DNA of 64,000 nt from Notospermus geniculatus (GCA_002633025.1 NMRB01000599.1:229126-293125), one strand, 5' to 3'. Positions 30,998 to 44,156 are shown, counted from the first letter of the stretch. The notes: generated from the letters alone by a model not told the origin. Translations and numbers: made by a program.

Positions 30998-31154
30998 CAT
31001 TTAACAATCTGTTGGATAACTCCTTTCCCTGTACACACCAGACAACATTTGTCCAGAACGGTGTTAAATTGCAACTCTCTTGTAAAAATGTTGGAAAAAT
31101 GTTTGTAAAGTTTACACAGGGTTGAAAGCTAAGGACGATTGCACATACATGTAC
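30998..31154. repeat. ~160-bp direct repeat, unit 2
   Basis: Second copy of 30611-30772. The two flank a sequence (30818-30945) that also occurs, inverted, in the 7.7-kb duplicated unit, so they may be repeats of one larger element. Confidence 0.85.
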
Positions 31155-31484
31155 TTGCTAATGCCAACCCTTACGCCTCACCCTTCCATGACAGATAAGG
31201 CTAACTCCTTGAAGGAGGAAATGTAGGACACAAAAAAGTCAGAATACCAGCAATCAGTCTTAGCTTTATCTTTATCATAAGCTAATAAAAGAAACCAGAA
31301 ACTAAAATATTATTTTATTAGTTTACGGATGTGTTCTTTGATTATTTATGCTTTTACCGGAACCGGAGGACTATTCTAGGTTTTATCTTCGACTCTAATA
31401 AATTTTGTCATGTTTGCTTGTTTTTCCCAACTGCAGGTCGCCTAATAAATTTTTGTCATTATTTTCTTAATATTACCTCTGCAG

Positions 31485-31648
31485 GTCGCATCGGAGCTAT
31501 GAAAACTACTTTTGATTTATTCCAACACATTTTATTATATGATAATGATGAGAATGGAATAAAGTGCGAAACGCAGCGTGAGTTACACAGCTACATTATT
31601 GATGAGATCAGACGGATGAACTGTAATCATGACCATGGCATCAGATAA
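31485..31648 (+). CDS. Possible terminal exon, 54 codons, unrecognised
   Basis: Follows a good acceptor (TATTACCTCTGCAG). Two bases complete a codon, then the frame reads Arg-Ile-Gly-Ala-Met-Lys-Thr-Thr-Phe-Asp-Leu-Phe, through DNDENGIKCETQRELHSYII, to TAA at 31646-31648. The composition looks protein-like and mostly helical. No family was recognised and no upstream partner exon found. A similar TGCAGGTCGC occurs 50 bp upstream, so the acceptor choice is uncertain. Confidence 0.25.
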
Positions 31649-31649
31649 A

Positions 31650-34600
31650 TATTTCATGTTGCGATGTGCTGTATTCTATGCCGGTGAAGGTCAATATATC
31701 TTGTTGTGTTGGCTAGCAACAAATCGGCTACAACTGTACTAAACTTTTTTTTCTCAATGAAATATAGTTTAGCCAATTTTTAATCAAATGTATTAACAGT
31801 TTTCACATAACCTCAATTTCTGAGACCAAGTCAAGGTGAAACAGAGGACAAAGACCTGACCTTGTGTGTCTCTGCGTTTTAATGCATTAATAAAAACCTC
31901 CTGCTGATACTCTTGATGAAAAATATTAATCTGGCCCATGCAGGTGATTCAAATGAAATACTCAGACTTCAACATCAGTGGCTGTTACTGAGGCGTTGAC
32001 GTTGTTTAGCCATGAACGAACGCCGTGACGACATGTTAGAATCTCGACGAATCAAAATGAAGTTTGCTCAGCCAATCAGTGATTCAGCAGGCGACACCTA
32101 TTAGAGTATCCGATTTATTTTGTCGCGTGTGTGTCTGGGAAGTCGTCATATCGTGCTGGGCCGGCTGATCCGTCGGAATTACCGCCAGAAGAATGAATTG
32201 ATTGAAATATTTCTTTATGAAAAGGTTTAATGAGTTCACTTTTTTCATTTGGGTGAATACAAGTTCTTGTAATACCTCGAATACCAAGTGTGGCAATCCA
32301 GGGTTTAGAATGAAAGATTAGTCAAAGTTGCATGAATTATCTGGACTTTTTTTTCATTTCTTTCAATTCTCAAAGGTTTATTAAGTTAACACGGATAATT
32401 AATAAATGTAGCTGAAAAGATGTGTAAACATCAACGTAATATTTTTTTACACACTAATATTTTTTGGCTTATTTTTGCATTTCTTTCAATTCTGGGACAT
32501 TTATTGAATAAGCTGGGATAATTACTAAATGTAACTGAAATGATGCATAACCATCGACCTAATATGTTTCATATGTTCTCTCAAATCGAGCTGACCACAT
32601 AACGTGCTTTTACGTTGAACATATCGAAACTATATCGAAGTTCCATTCACTCAATAGCGCATTCCCTGAGTGACATAACCCTATATAGGGAAGCAATTTC
32701 CTTACTTCTGGACCAGTGACCGCGTTAGGAAAACTCCGACGAGGGAACCCAGTCAATCATAAGAACACGAGGACAAGCCGTAGCGGGTTCTCATCATTCC
32801 GATTAGGAACGAAATCTCACTGAACCATCTCAACGCTTGAAAGAGCTAAATGTAATGCTGAACACGCTATTTCAATTTAGGTGATTGTGTTGAGCGTCTA
32901 GCCGCGAGCCAGATCTGAAAATCTCGAGACCTTGTTCGAGGAAGTCGCCTTTGTGGTTCGTTTCACACCGAAATGTCTTTCCCCGGTCGAATCTTGGAAA
33001 TCTTGTTAGGTATGGATGCCTGTGACGTGATAGTTTTCTCACCGGCATACGAAAATCGATGGAATAGACGCCCGTGTGGGCAAGAGATTGCACCGGGAAA
33101 GATAACGAGTGTCGTAAAGTCGTTGTTAAAGTCAAACTAGATGCGGACACATCAAGAAATCTGGTGCCAAAATAGTCACAGCATAACGCCATGATGTACG
33201 ACACCATGTCAACCTTCGTCCAAAGACTGCCAGTAAAGAATTTGGATTTCTCACCAATTTAAGTAAATCACGACCGTGCGAGGATCGATTTTATTTCTGT
33301 CGGCTTGATATCGCAAATCCGAGTGAAAGAAATGGTAAAGTGACTTTAGAAGCGGATCTGGCGTAATCCGTTATATTTTTTACACACACAGCTGTGGTGT
33401 TCCGAGACGAACTCAATTCCGCTGAGGACGCCGAGAGAGGTTGATTCCAGGATGATAGGCTGGACATCCTGTGAAAACAGACCCGTGTCCCATCGTCGCC
33501 TTACCATTGTCGCCCATTAGGAGTCGTAATGTACGACTTGGCCGTGCATTAGCGGACAAACAGCGCTCACTAGTGAGACATCTTACACCGCCCCTAGCAC
33601 CGGGCTACGGCAGGAAAGTGCCCGCAGCAAGCCCAGGAAATCACGGCATCGCTGACGTGCGAGTGGTTTGCATCAATCATTCATGATTTCCAATATACAC
33701 ATATTGTACAATATAAACAGGATATTAGGGAATGGTTCGATGGTTTGGCGTCGATTATTGGTGCGGTGTGTCACATCGACGCTTCTTGGGAGCCCCCCCC
33801 CCCGTTTCGATTGTTAATTTGATAACATACATATTTTCCAGGGTTCATTACATGTACTACATTTTCCATGGTTCATTACGGCATTTTTCCATGGTTCATG
33901 ATTTCATCAGAATTGCTAGCTTATGACCGCCGAACGCGGTCGAATTTTTATACGAATTTTAGGCGAGATTTAGGTGAGAACACGGCTGCAACTCCCCTGA
34001 AATTCACTAACTGCAATATTTATCGATAAGGAACTAAACCGTCAACAAATTTCTTGAAATAACTTCGACTTCCTTCAAACCAATTTTATACTCTCTTGCC
34101 GATATAGAAAAGCACAAAGGCTCGCTGAGGCGAAAATATGGCTCCGAACGCCGTAACAACCTCGCACTGTATTTTAGTTTTTTATTGGGTCTCAAATGCA
34201 CACAGTACAGCAGACAATAAGAGCGTCATTGCGATAATTTGCTAATTTATCATACTCCGTCCAACCCCCAAACTCGTTATACACCACTCGATTCAATCTA
34301 CGATGCCTTTACCATCAGCCAAAGCTGCTAATAAGAGGAAAGTCGATGGAGGAAATCTCCCTTGGGACTTTGGCATGGAACGCTGCCCGAAATTGCTGCG
34401 GCAAAACCTGGCACTGATTATTCATTTTGTGGTGTTGGTATTGTGTGGTATTAAAAGTCTTACGATCGGCGCCGGGGCATGATTGGTCTCTTCTCTGTCG
34501 ACTGTTATGTACCATGCCTGACATGCCTAAAGTACGAAAAACTTTGGTCCAGTGATGTGTTTTTAATACAAAATTTCTACTTTTTGCAATGACTGAGTGT

Positions 34601-35230
34601 TTCTACCACTGCGGATATCACAATGGCATTACCACATTCACCAACACTTCTGAGCCACTTTGAAGCGGTACAACGACCAAACTCGGCGAATTATAAATTC
34701 CACTGTAGCTGCAACCGGCGACGTTGTTTTGAGGCTTCGTTTGATGGCACTCCTTCTCGATGCTGGAGAAAGCCAGGACTCAAAAAAGTCCTTGCCAATT
34801 AGTCGCGATGAATGACAAGGAACCAGGGTGGGATTCATGTACTTTATCAGCAAATAGTTCTAAACGCGAGCACGTATAAACAAACCTGTTTTAAGATTTG
34901 TGTACAACGGCGACATTTTTCCAACATTCAGAGTAAAGACACCTTGTTGGACGACGAGCTGTCTCGTAGACAGCAAAAAGGGTTTTCCAACACGTTCTTC
35001 GAGTGTTGCTGTAATTTGTTGGCCAGTCAGTGAATATAACGTGAAAAGAACATGTTAATGCACAGGAATGTTGTTGGAAAAATTTTGGAAGGATATTTCC
35101 AGCGTACACTACTCGATGATAAGCACACGAGTACAAAGGCAACCAATACCTTTTGCACGATTTCTGCAAGATGCTAATGGTGAGATAGGCCTACTAGTCT
35201 ACAGCAATCGTCCAAAATATTTCCCTTGAT
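31650..35230. other. Long non-coding stretch
   Basis: No gene recognised. It contains an 11-C homopolymer near 33786-33798 and three TTTCCA(T/G)GGTTCAT units at about 33835-33905. Several AT-rich stretches near 32340-32500 repeat TTTTTGCATTTCTTTCAATTC-like text twice, 115 bp apart. Confidence 0.45.
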
Positions 35231-35425
35231 GACCCGCTCACGGAAGATGATTTAGCAACGTGTCCGCCATGTTTTAATCACGTGCAGAGACCGACTCATA
35301 TTGCATTCATCTGTCAGTCGATCCTCTCACGGAAGATGATTTAGCAACAGTGGATAACTACGAGAGTCCGCCATGTTTGAATCACGTGCAAGGCAGACTC
35401 AGATTGCTTTTATCTACCAAACATG
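35230..35425. repeat. ~90-105-bp tandem duplication
   Basis: CTCACGGAAGATGATTTAGC, then GTCCGCCATGTTT, ATCACGTGCA and GACTCA, occur twice in order (from 35237 and 35326). The second unit has a small insertion. Confidence 0.75.
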
Positions 35426-38400
35426 TTACTTGTTTCTTAACACTGTTGGTACACTGCGCATGCGCAGGGAGTTTTCGGGACCTGAGCATCACGAGTTTTG
35501 TCGAATTGACATTTGAAATTGTACCACTCGTGTACAAACATCGAAGAAATGTCTGTGAATAATACAATACATTTGTCTATATATTGTATTCGTCTGAAAT
35601 CTTGATTTGATGTCGGCGACCTCATGGACTGCGGCCAGAGATCTCCCAACTCCCTGCGATGTACAATCTAATACGAACATTAATGAGATATTGGCATAAT
35701 TAAGATCTACAGCTGGCCCATACATCAAGACAAAGCAGCTAATAAACAGGACAGTGATACAGCGTGGCTAATGGGCCGTGGGTCAATCATTTTGTTCTAT
35801 ATCTATCTACACAATGCTGATATTATAAAAGATGGCTAATAAAACGTGTTTTATTGCCCCCTGCCAACCTCAAGCGGCGAAGTGATCCTATCTGATACGC
35901 CGCACTGTCGGACGTATATTGGTCTGCAGATTGACAGACGCTTTTAGCGGCTGCAGATGCTGCTAGAGTTAATTGCGAAGGAAATGCATTGGATAGATGC
36001 ATGAGTCATAAGAGTAGAAGATTTTGCATCGGGTGACGGGTGACAAGCTTTGATTTAATTTGTCTTCAGTGTCATAAAGAAAAGAGATATAACATACACG
36101 TACATGTACAGGCGAACTGGGTAGTCCTCTTTAATAACTTCGTCGAGAAATTTTCATCATTCGATTTTTTTTCTTTCGTTTCAGCTGATTCGTGTTCACA
36201 GTGTTTTGACATAACACCCTTGATTATTTTTGAAAAGACCTCAACAGCGCGCGCGCGTGTGTGCGTGCGTACTCTGCGGAAATATGGGATCAAGAATGTT
36301 CGTCTTTTCCTTATCAAGTGTCTCCTGCAAAAGAAACCCAACGCATTTAGGAATTTTGAATCTGATGTAGCAACATTACTTTATTTCTGTAGCTTGAATT
36401 ATGAGATCATTATACTGGCACTAAAAATATCGCGATGACGTACTATTGTTTTTACTCAAAGTTAATGTTGAAAGTTAATATTTTCTGTCTCATTACTCAT
36501 GACAAAGTATATGTACCATCAGTTAGTACTTAGCCAAATACATATTTGGCTATTATGAAGTTCCGTAAGTAATGCACACAACAGAGGAGCAAATGACACA
36601 CCACCTGTTCATCACGGAACTAACAGTCTCCATTATATCATTAATGGGAAGCTTAAACAGGCGAGTGCGTTCTTACTAATTGGCGTCACCTCGTTATCGT
36701 GTGATACCCACCTCGCAGGCGACTGATTTAAAAAGTCAATCAACGAGACGGCTGTCAATAAGGGTCAAGATATAGCTCGCGTGAAGGTCACTACTAATTC
36801 TGCGTCGATGATACATTGTAATCTCATGTACTGTATATCTCAGGTGTACATGCACAGGGAGACCTCGTCAATTCCGTTGTAACATTTTTCACTGTTCCCC
36901 ATCTGTGAGTGTTCCTTTCGTATTGTCCGACGGAATAACCTGCGACTTGACAATAGGGGGACACACAAAGAAACGTGTCGATCTATCTGACAGCGTTTGC
37001 CCAAACAACAATAAGGGGACACACACTGACGCACGGAAACCCTGGCAGATGTAATACTGTCTCCAAGCCCATATTTCTGGGGCCCCTTTTATTACGTGTA
37101 CGATTTTGCTATTGTGCATCCCACCCAGTTCTACCGGCCAGTAGGCTTCCCTATCTCATTGTAGACTGTCTCATGCTTTATTCACAAAAATATTCTTGAA
37201 TGGGGTTCATGTGTCCTCCCTGATCAGGAAGAGTTTCAACCTTCAACGCCCTTATTTTGGGTGTGTTGAGTAGAGGAAGTGGTATTGAAGAAATTCTGCA
37301 GCCTAGATCCAAAGTCTCACAATGCTATCGGCATTTAAAAAGACACAATTGATTTGTATTCCAATACTCACAAGATTTCGACACTCATTGTCAATAGACG
37401 TAAATGATTGCCACAGAAGTAAGTCGGTTGAGAGCCTTTACTCGATTATCTAAACCCTATCTTCACTTGTTCACTTGTTTAGAAATATATGATATCAAAA
37501 GCTGTTTCAGACGCAAAGCTTTGGTTATTGGTTTCCAATAAGAACACATTGTAAGGCGGTTTTAGTTCACAAGCAGTCGACAAGCAGACACATTACAAGG
37601 CTGCCTTATATTGATAATCTCTCATAAGTAAGTTATACAGTCGAGACACGCCGAAATAGGATATTGGCCGCTGTTTTCGTGCAACTTTCCTCTTTTCCAG
37701 GTCAGGCAAAATTAGTTTTCTGAATTGGTTTGTAAATATTTTCTGGGAGGATTTCTCGCCCAGGAACACGCGACCTTCTTCTGTTCGATTGGTGGCTGAC
37801 GAAGGTACGGCGCAGAACGAAATACCAATATTTCATATCTAAGATTCAGCCTGAGCCCACTAGCAACTCAGCAACTCCACGTTTGGTGTCGAGGCCTTGC
37901 AATCCACCATGGCTATTGTTTACGGCTTCGTACCAATTGAGAAAGGTGATGGAAAATTCTAAAACGACATCCTTGGCAGACAAATAGCCTTCCGACGCAA
38001 GAAAAACACGAACATCTTACTGAAAGATGTGAAGATTGACAGCTCGCGTGGAACTGTCCAACTATGTAAAGATTAAACACTGTAGCCTGTAAATTGACCA
38101 AATACGGACGGAGTTTCGAACAGCTGTGGCCTCACAAGGATTTACTCTTGTTGTCGATTTCAATTTAGTATCGGTTTCAATGGATTACCTCATAGCAAGC
38201 TTTGGTTATCGCTATTGTTAAGAACGTCAGGCATGACAGCCAGTCGGGTGGAAATGGTCTTTTATCGAAGGCCTTACCATAACAATAGCCATCCGCAGTT
38301 AGGTCACCGATCTGCCCAATTTACCATGCTTGTTTCAGTTTTCTGTGACACAATGGAAAAAACACCTATTTTACAAATTTCTTCAATCAGTTTCATTCTG

Positions 38401-39186
38401 TTTATCCAAGTTCCAATTTATTCTAGGTTTATCTTGTTCGGTTCTGGGGTCCGGTCATCCAACTTGCATCTATTTGAAACTACAGATGCATTATACAGCT
38501 GGTGCAAAAACGACTTGCAGACTCAGTTCTTTCTTGTTGAGAATCGATTGGGTGTCGAGAAGAAGGCAGGTGGATGAACTTCGGTATCACCCCACCTGTC
38601 ATGACAAGTGGGCAAGAAGCACTCCAGTTACTGACGTTCCGTGTATGCTGTACCAAATCAATGGAGGGTTAGAAAGTACCGAGATCTTGCAGTATGGTGC
38701 CACTGCAAGACACAGCGGTCATCAACGCTCATGAAATACACCAAACATCGCAAGTGTATTAAGGTCACGGAGGTCTGGCGTTGCCGGGGTCCAGCTTCTC
38801 TTGTTGGTGACGTACGGCTTGCTGGCTACATACTGTTTTCATGAAAGCCATCATAGATACCCTGTTCCCAGATAAAACTGCACCATTTGTCATGAATGAT
38901 GTTAAAGTACAAAAGAGTTCAGTAAAGAGTTTTGGTGTGTTTGTACCCTTAGTTGAAATGGATTTTGTAATGCAACGCCTAATTGTATAACCGTCAGTAG
39001 TGGAGGTACACCCAGGAATTCGAAATGATATTGCAGGACTACACTGTAGCTCCACGCCAATTTGGCATCCATAACCAAAGTAGTGAGGGTTTGCCATCTT
39101 GTAGTGTAGAGCATGAATAAGTTGTATAAAACACAATCGATGTCTTGTTTTATTCTTTTTGAATTGAACATCAGACGATGGAGGAT
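35426..39186. other. Long non-coding stretch
   Basis: Apart from the microsatellite at 36246 nothing was recognised. ORFs up to about 134 codons occur around 36040-36440 and 38215-38734 but resemble no known family and lack supporting context. Confidence 0.45.
36246..36272. repeat. GC/GT dinucleotide microsatellite
   Basis: A short run of GCGCGCGCGTGTGTGCGTGC. Confidence 0.75.
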
Positions 39187-39909
39187 CTATGTGATACCAT
39201 GTCTAGTCTATGACTGAGCCCAGTCAAATTCAAAGTCACATTTGCGAATGTGGAAAAATATATACCCTACTGGAGACTGATCCATGAACGAATTCATCGC
39301 CATATGCGTCAACAATAAAAGAAGACCTACCGTATCGAACGCTGAAAAATGGTTGCCAGTTGTATCCTTATTAAACTGTATAAGGAAACGTTCTCGCCAT
39401 CTGAAGTTCATAGTCATCATGGAGAGCAGCAAAAGCAGGCGTATTCCTGCAGATCTACTACATGATTTTTCTGGGCGTCATTAGGGTGTAGTAGATTTGC
39501 TCTCTGCCCGAAGATTGGCGATATCAGCTTCTCTGGTGGGCAAGAATATGCTAGTCTGCTGTAGTCGTTGTGTTTTGGATTATTACATCGGTGGGAATAG
39601 GACATTACCCATTCCCTTCGATGATGGGAACCCATAATATGATACAGGCAACAAATCTGTAGTCTGAGCACGTTTTACTTTTATTCCTTATATTTCAGGT
39701 ATTGGGACCATTTACACGAAGCTTTCGGTAACCTCCAGTCGTGATTCACTCGTCCCCGAGCTGACGAATCCATCGCCTGAACCACCAATAGCTGACGACA
39801 AGGGGATCGCTCCGCTGAGCCGACTCTATTTACAATCATAATACCCTCATCAGGCGATCATTGGCACATTATTTGATCAAGGCCGAGCCACAATATTTTA
39901 GATAGAAAT
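39187..39909 (+). repeat. Left gap-flanking repeat (matches 40146-40876)
   Basis: 723 bp ending at the first N. It starts CTATGTGATACCATGTCTAG, the first bases after the gap, and matches 40146-40876 with a few percent differences and small indels. The pattern is that of two overlapping contig ends that failed to merge. Confidence 0.92.
39699..39841 (+). CDS. Possible terminal exon, 46 codons, unrecognised (copy 1)
   Basis: After the acceptor TTCCTTATATTTCAG two bases complete a codon and the frame reads IGTIYTKLSVTSSRDSLVPE, through PSPEPPIADDKGIAPL, to TAA 39839-39841. It reads like a cytoplasmic C-terminal tail with Ser and Pro, but no family was recognised and the upstream exon was not found. 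The same exon is present at 40666-40808 without changes to the frame. Confidence 0.3.
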
Positions 39910-40145
39910 NNNNNNNNNNNNNNNNNNNNNNNNNNNNNNNNNNNNNNNNNNNNNNNNNNNNNNNNNNNNNNNNNNNNNNNNNNNNNNNNNNNNNNNNNNN
40001 NNNNNNNNNNNNNNNNNNNNNNNNNNNNNNNNNNNNNNNNNNNNNNNNNNNNNNNNNNNNNNNNNNNNNNNNNNNNNNNNNNNNNNNNNNNNNNNNNNNN
40101 NNNNNNNNNNNNNNNNNNNNNNNNNNNNNNNNNNNNNNNNNNNNN
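39910..40145. other. Assembly gap (236 N)
   Basis: A run of 236 undefined bases whose two flanks are copies of each other, so its true length may be zero or negative. Confidence 0.99.
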
Positions 40146-40876
40146 CTATGTGATACCATGTCTAGTCTACGACTGCGCCCAGTCAAATTCAAAGTCACAT
40201 TTGCGAATGTGGAAAAATATATACCCTACTGGAGACTGAAAACGCTCCATAAACGAATTCATCGCCATATGTGTCGACAAAAAAAGAAGACCTACCGTAT
40301 CAAACGCTGAAAAATGGTTGCCGGTAGTATCCTTATTAAACTGTATAAGGAAACGTTCTCTCCATATCTGAAGTTCATAGTCATCATGGAGAGCAGCAAA
40401 AGCAGGCGTATTCCTGCAGATCTACTACACGACTTTTCTGGGCGTCGCTAGGGTGTAGTAGATTTGCTCTCTGCCCAAAGATTGGCGATATCAGCTTCTC
40501 TGGTGGGCAAGAATATGCTAGTCTGCTGTAGTCGTTGTGTTTTGGATTATTACATCGGTGGGAATAGGACATTACCCATTCCCTTCGATGATGGGAACCC
40601 ATAATATGATACAGGCAACAAATCTGTAGTCTGAGCACGTTTTAGTTTTATTCCTTATATTTCAGGTATTGGGACCATTTACACGAAGCTTTCGGTAACC
40701 TCCAGTCGTGATTCACTCGTCCCCGAGCTGACGAATCCATCGCCTGAACCACCAATAGCTGACGACAAGGGGATCGCTCCGCTGAGCCGACTCTATTTAC
40801 AATCATAATACCCTCATCAGGCGATCATTGGCACATTATTTGATCAAGGCCGAGCCACAATATTTTAGATAGAAAT
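40146..40876 (+). repeat. Right gap-flanking repeat (matches 39187-39909)
   Basis: 731 bp that starts at the first base after the Ns and ends at AGATAGAAAT, exactly where the left copy runs into the gap. Unique sequence follows. Confidence 0.92.
40666..40808 (+). CDS. Possible terminal exon, unrecognised (copy 2)
   Basis: Duplicate of 39699-39841 across the assembly gap, with the same acceptor, frame and stop. If the gap flanks are two haplotypes of one locus there is only one such exon. Confidence 0.3.
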
Positions 40877-41237
40877 ATGATATATTCGTGTGACTGACAT
40901 GACAACCATGTTGCTTTATCAAATTGAATATATTTCTGCATGTAAATCAATGCTTAACAATATGTTTCTTGCAACATTGATTCACGTCAGTGAATTTGTA
41001 ATTTCAGAAGTCGTATAAATAAAATGTTTCCCCCTAATTTTCAAATAGGAGGACGCATTGCTTTTTCCATCACTATTGTAGTTTCCATTTTGAAGCCTTA
41101 CGCATGAAAATTGGATATTTATGCCAAAAATGTCTCACGGCATGACAAAATTGCTTTCCACATGGTTCGGAATGGTCTACAATTCAGCTTACTAGTAATT
41201 TCTGCCGCTGGTACAATCTATAAAGTTGGGACACTTA

Positions 41238-41385
41238 GGACCGTATGCACCAAACGAAGATCATCTTGAACTCAGGTTGAGCCACAACTTTTCTATTGTT
41301 CAGGTTTGCCAGAGCATGATGTGACAATGGAAAAGTTGTCACTCAACCTGAGTTCAAGATAATCTTCTCTTGGTGCATACGGCCC
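41238..41385. mobile_element. Palindromic MITE-like element, copy i
   Basis: Begins GGACCGTATGCACC and ends GGTGCATACGGCCC. Long inner arms carry AACTCAGGTTGAG / CTCAACCTGAGTT and CAACTTTTC / GAAAAGTTG. TTA flanks (41235-41237 and 41386-41388) give a 3-bp target duplication. It abuts another inverted-repeat element at 41389. Confidence 0.75.
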
Positions 41386-41388
41386 TTA

Positions 41389-41706
41389 AGCTAGGTGCAC
41401 ACAGAGCTTAGTGCTTGCGCGATCTTAGCCGCAGCCGCAATCCGTGAAACCTTACGATCACGCAGTCCTCTAAATCCTTGCGCCGCTGTGTGAACACGAG
41501 GTCGCAAGGATCTTTGCCCGGCCTTGCGTCCTGTAGCTGGCCGTATATTTACGATTCGTATATTTACGATTCCGCCGGCGACTCGGGACGCAAGCACTAA
41601 CAGCTTGCGACCTCAGGTGCACACAGAGATTTCTTGGGCCTTCCGTCCTCTCGAAGAGGCTTGCGGCTAAGATCGCGCAAGCAATAAGCTCTGTGTGCAC
41701 CTAGCT
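41389..41706. mobile_element. 318-bp terminal-inverted-repeat element abutting copy i
   Basis: Ends AGCTAGGTGCACACAGAGCT and its complement, with further matching arms carrying GCTTGCGCGATCTTAGCCG. It is flanked by TTA at 41386-41388 and 41707-41709; the left TTA is the right flank of the neighbouring palindrome. No protein is encoded. GC-rich ends and an AT-rich centre. Confidence 0.75.
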
Positions 41707-42689
41707 TTAGAGTCTGCTGTTTTGCAGAGTATTTGCACGACGTAAGTTTGGACACGTGGAGACACGGACCAGAATATCCAGATTCCAGCCGAGGACTACG
41801 TGTACGTTTGGAAACTTGGAATCAGCTGATTATAGAACAGAGGTGGTGCACATTATGCAAGTTAAGTAATCGAACACGATCATGAAGTAGATTGCTCGAG
41901 CAGCAAACTGACACATCATTTTTATGATCGAGTCATCGAGGACAAACGCTGCCTCGCCTTATGAAGCTGGCAGTCTGACTGATTACCCGTGGAGATATGA
42001 TCATACCATAATAGCCGAATTTTTCACCCATACTCAGAATTGCACTCTCCATCAAGGTTAAATAAGAAGTAAGTCTATATAATAAATGACAAATTCCGGG
42101 AGGCGAGACCTCAGAATCAATATATTCTATCTAAATTAGGTTATAGATTGTACGATTGATCTATATGATCGACCCTATTGAACACGGGACATGGCCAACT
42201 CCGGATAACATATTGGTTTTTTCATGTTTACGCAGTCCTATCATTAGCCATAGCTGCTGAATGCCTTTTTGATTGACACGTTGGAAAAAAATTGCTCTCG
42301 GAATGTCATTTAGATCCATTCATTGCACCTATCTATGACAGGACGGACAAAACGGTTCTCTACACCGATGCGAACGATCAGGCACATTCATTAACTCAAC
42401 GGTTTCTATAGGCATTATTTAGTGCTTTGTCTCCTATAAAGTGTCTAACGAGATTTAACATTTCACCTCACGGGTTCACGCGGGGCACATTCATCACTCA
42501 GATAAATGGTAATACAATTTTTTTACTATCGGCATTACATTTGAAAAACATCATACTAGACAAAATTCCCATGCTTGCCTAATCAGAGAGACTTCGGAAA
42601 TGGTTTAACTCTTGGAAAAACAGAATTTAGAGATCATTGATGGTAAGGCCTATGCTTCGCTACAACACACAGTCATAGTACGCATTCCA
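41707..42689. other. Non-coding stretch, nothing recognised
   Basis: No ORF of note and no repeats detected by eye between the TIR element and the minisatellite. Confidence 0.45.
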
Positions 42690-43130
42690 GTGATTAACGC
42701 AATACACAATCGTGGGTTGATACGTTTTTCAATTAAACACAAATACGTTTTTCAATTAAACACAATATACACAAACATGGGTCAATGCGCTTTTCCATTA
42801 TCAACACAATACACAACCGTGTCCGAATACGTATTTCAATGACTAATGCATTACGCAATCATGGGTTAATGCGCTTTTCCATCACCAACACAATACACAA
42901 TCGTGGGTTAATGCGTTTTTCAATTAAACACAATACACAATCATGGGTCAATACGTTTTTCAATTATTAACACAATACACAATCAAACATGGGTCAATAC
43001 GTTTTTCAATTATTAACACAATACAGACAACCATGGGTCAATACGTATTTCAGTGACTAAACGCAATATGGATTGGAGCGTATTTCAATTCCTAACGCAA
43101 CACGCTCATGGGTTAATACGTATTTTGCTT
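42690..43130. repeat. Degenerate minisatellite, CAATCATGGGTTAATACG units
   Basis: About eight diverged units combine ACACAATACACAATC, ATGGGTCAATACG and TTTTTCAATTATTAA. The unit is close to 55-60 bp with variable spacing. Confidence 0.8.
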
Positions 43131-44156
43131 CGTGACATATCAGTGAATGACTATAATTTTTGGAGATGATCCTATGCTATGCAGTCCCAGTGGAAAGTCA
43201 GCCATCGATTTTCTGTTTACCAAGGAATTACGGCCGCGGATATGGTCGCCAAAAGAAACTAAATACACATCTATAATTTCCAATTATTTCGCAAAAATAT
43301 AAATTGATGCCATCATAAGAATGATACTTGTGTGAGCTGTTGCAAATAGACGTTTCATCCGTCACTATAGATGTGATTGAACCATCCTCGTTGAGTCACT
43401 AACTTCAAAAGCAGCCTACACACATTGGTATAGAACTCAGTAAGGCTTGTAATCGGATCACCTTCGCAGCTAGCGGATCGATCCGCGCCAAACCTAGTGC
43501 AAAGCGAAATTTTCACTGACAAATTCAATCAACGAGCAATCTTAGGTTTGGAGAGACGATTGACCCTTGGCTTCGCTACACTATTTGTCAACTTGCATTA
43601 CTGTAATTGAAGGCAAAATGCATTGTTGCTACGGGTTAGTCTTGGCAAAATAGCCCATGGCTCATTCGACCGAAAGCTATCGCAGATGAAATAGGGTTTT
43701 CTCATGATAACGGGATGGGAGAGACGTTGTTTGAGGAGAATGACGACGACTTCGATTTCTTTTGGCAATAAAGCCTATTTACAATGTCGATGTGAGGTTG
43801 GCATGTTCGGCTTGAAGATAAGGGCTATGGCGTTTGGTTTATTCATTAGGCGTATGACGGAAACAGAAGAAAAATAATGAGACTGTGGGGTAACCCAACG
43901 ACATAGAAAATTGGTTATAAAAAAGAAGAACTCAGCAATTGTTATACAGGGCAACAGTTCAACAACTGGTTAGCGATAGACTGGTCAGCAATTTTCAAGG
44001 ATTGCTCTGCTGACAGATGGACTGCTAAATTCTGAAAAGGCAAAAAATGGAGAAGCTTGTTTTGTGAAGTGAATTTTAACTGCAACATCAACGGTAATTA
44101 CTCTTCGTTGATTTCCAAGTTGAATTGTGTTTCTATTGCTGTGATGCAACAACCTT
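43131..44156. other. Non-coding stretch, nothing recognised
   Basis: Plain sequence between two tandem arrays; no supported gene. Confidence 0.45.

Noticed and set aside
32872-33207. Minus-strand 111-codon ORF with a possible donor near 33050, considered as receptor exon 1
   Set aside because: In the frame that fits exon a (phase 1) an in-frame stop precedes any ATG; in its own frame the phase does not match and no signal peptide is evident.
38215-38734. Overlapping ORFs of 120 and 134 codons
   Set aside because: No similarity recognised and two frames open over the same bases; no supporting context.
39869-40198. 109-codon ORF across the assembly gap
   Set aside because: Almost entirely undefined bases; an artefact of reading through Ns.
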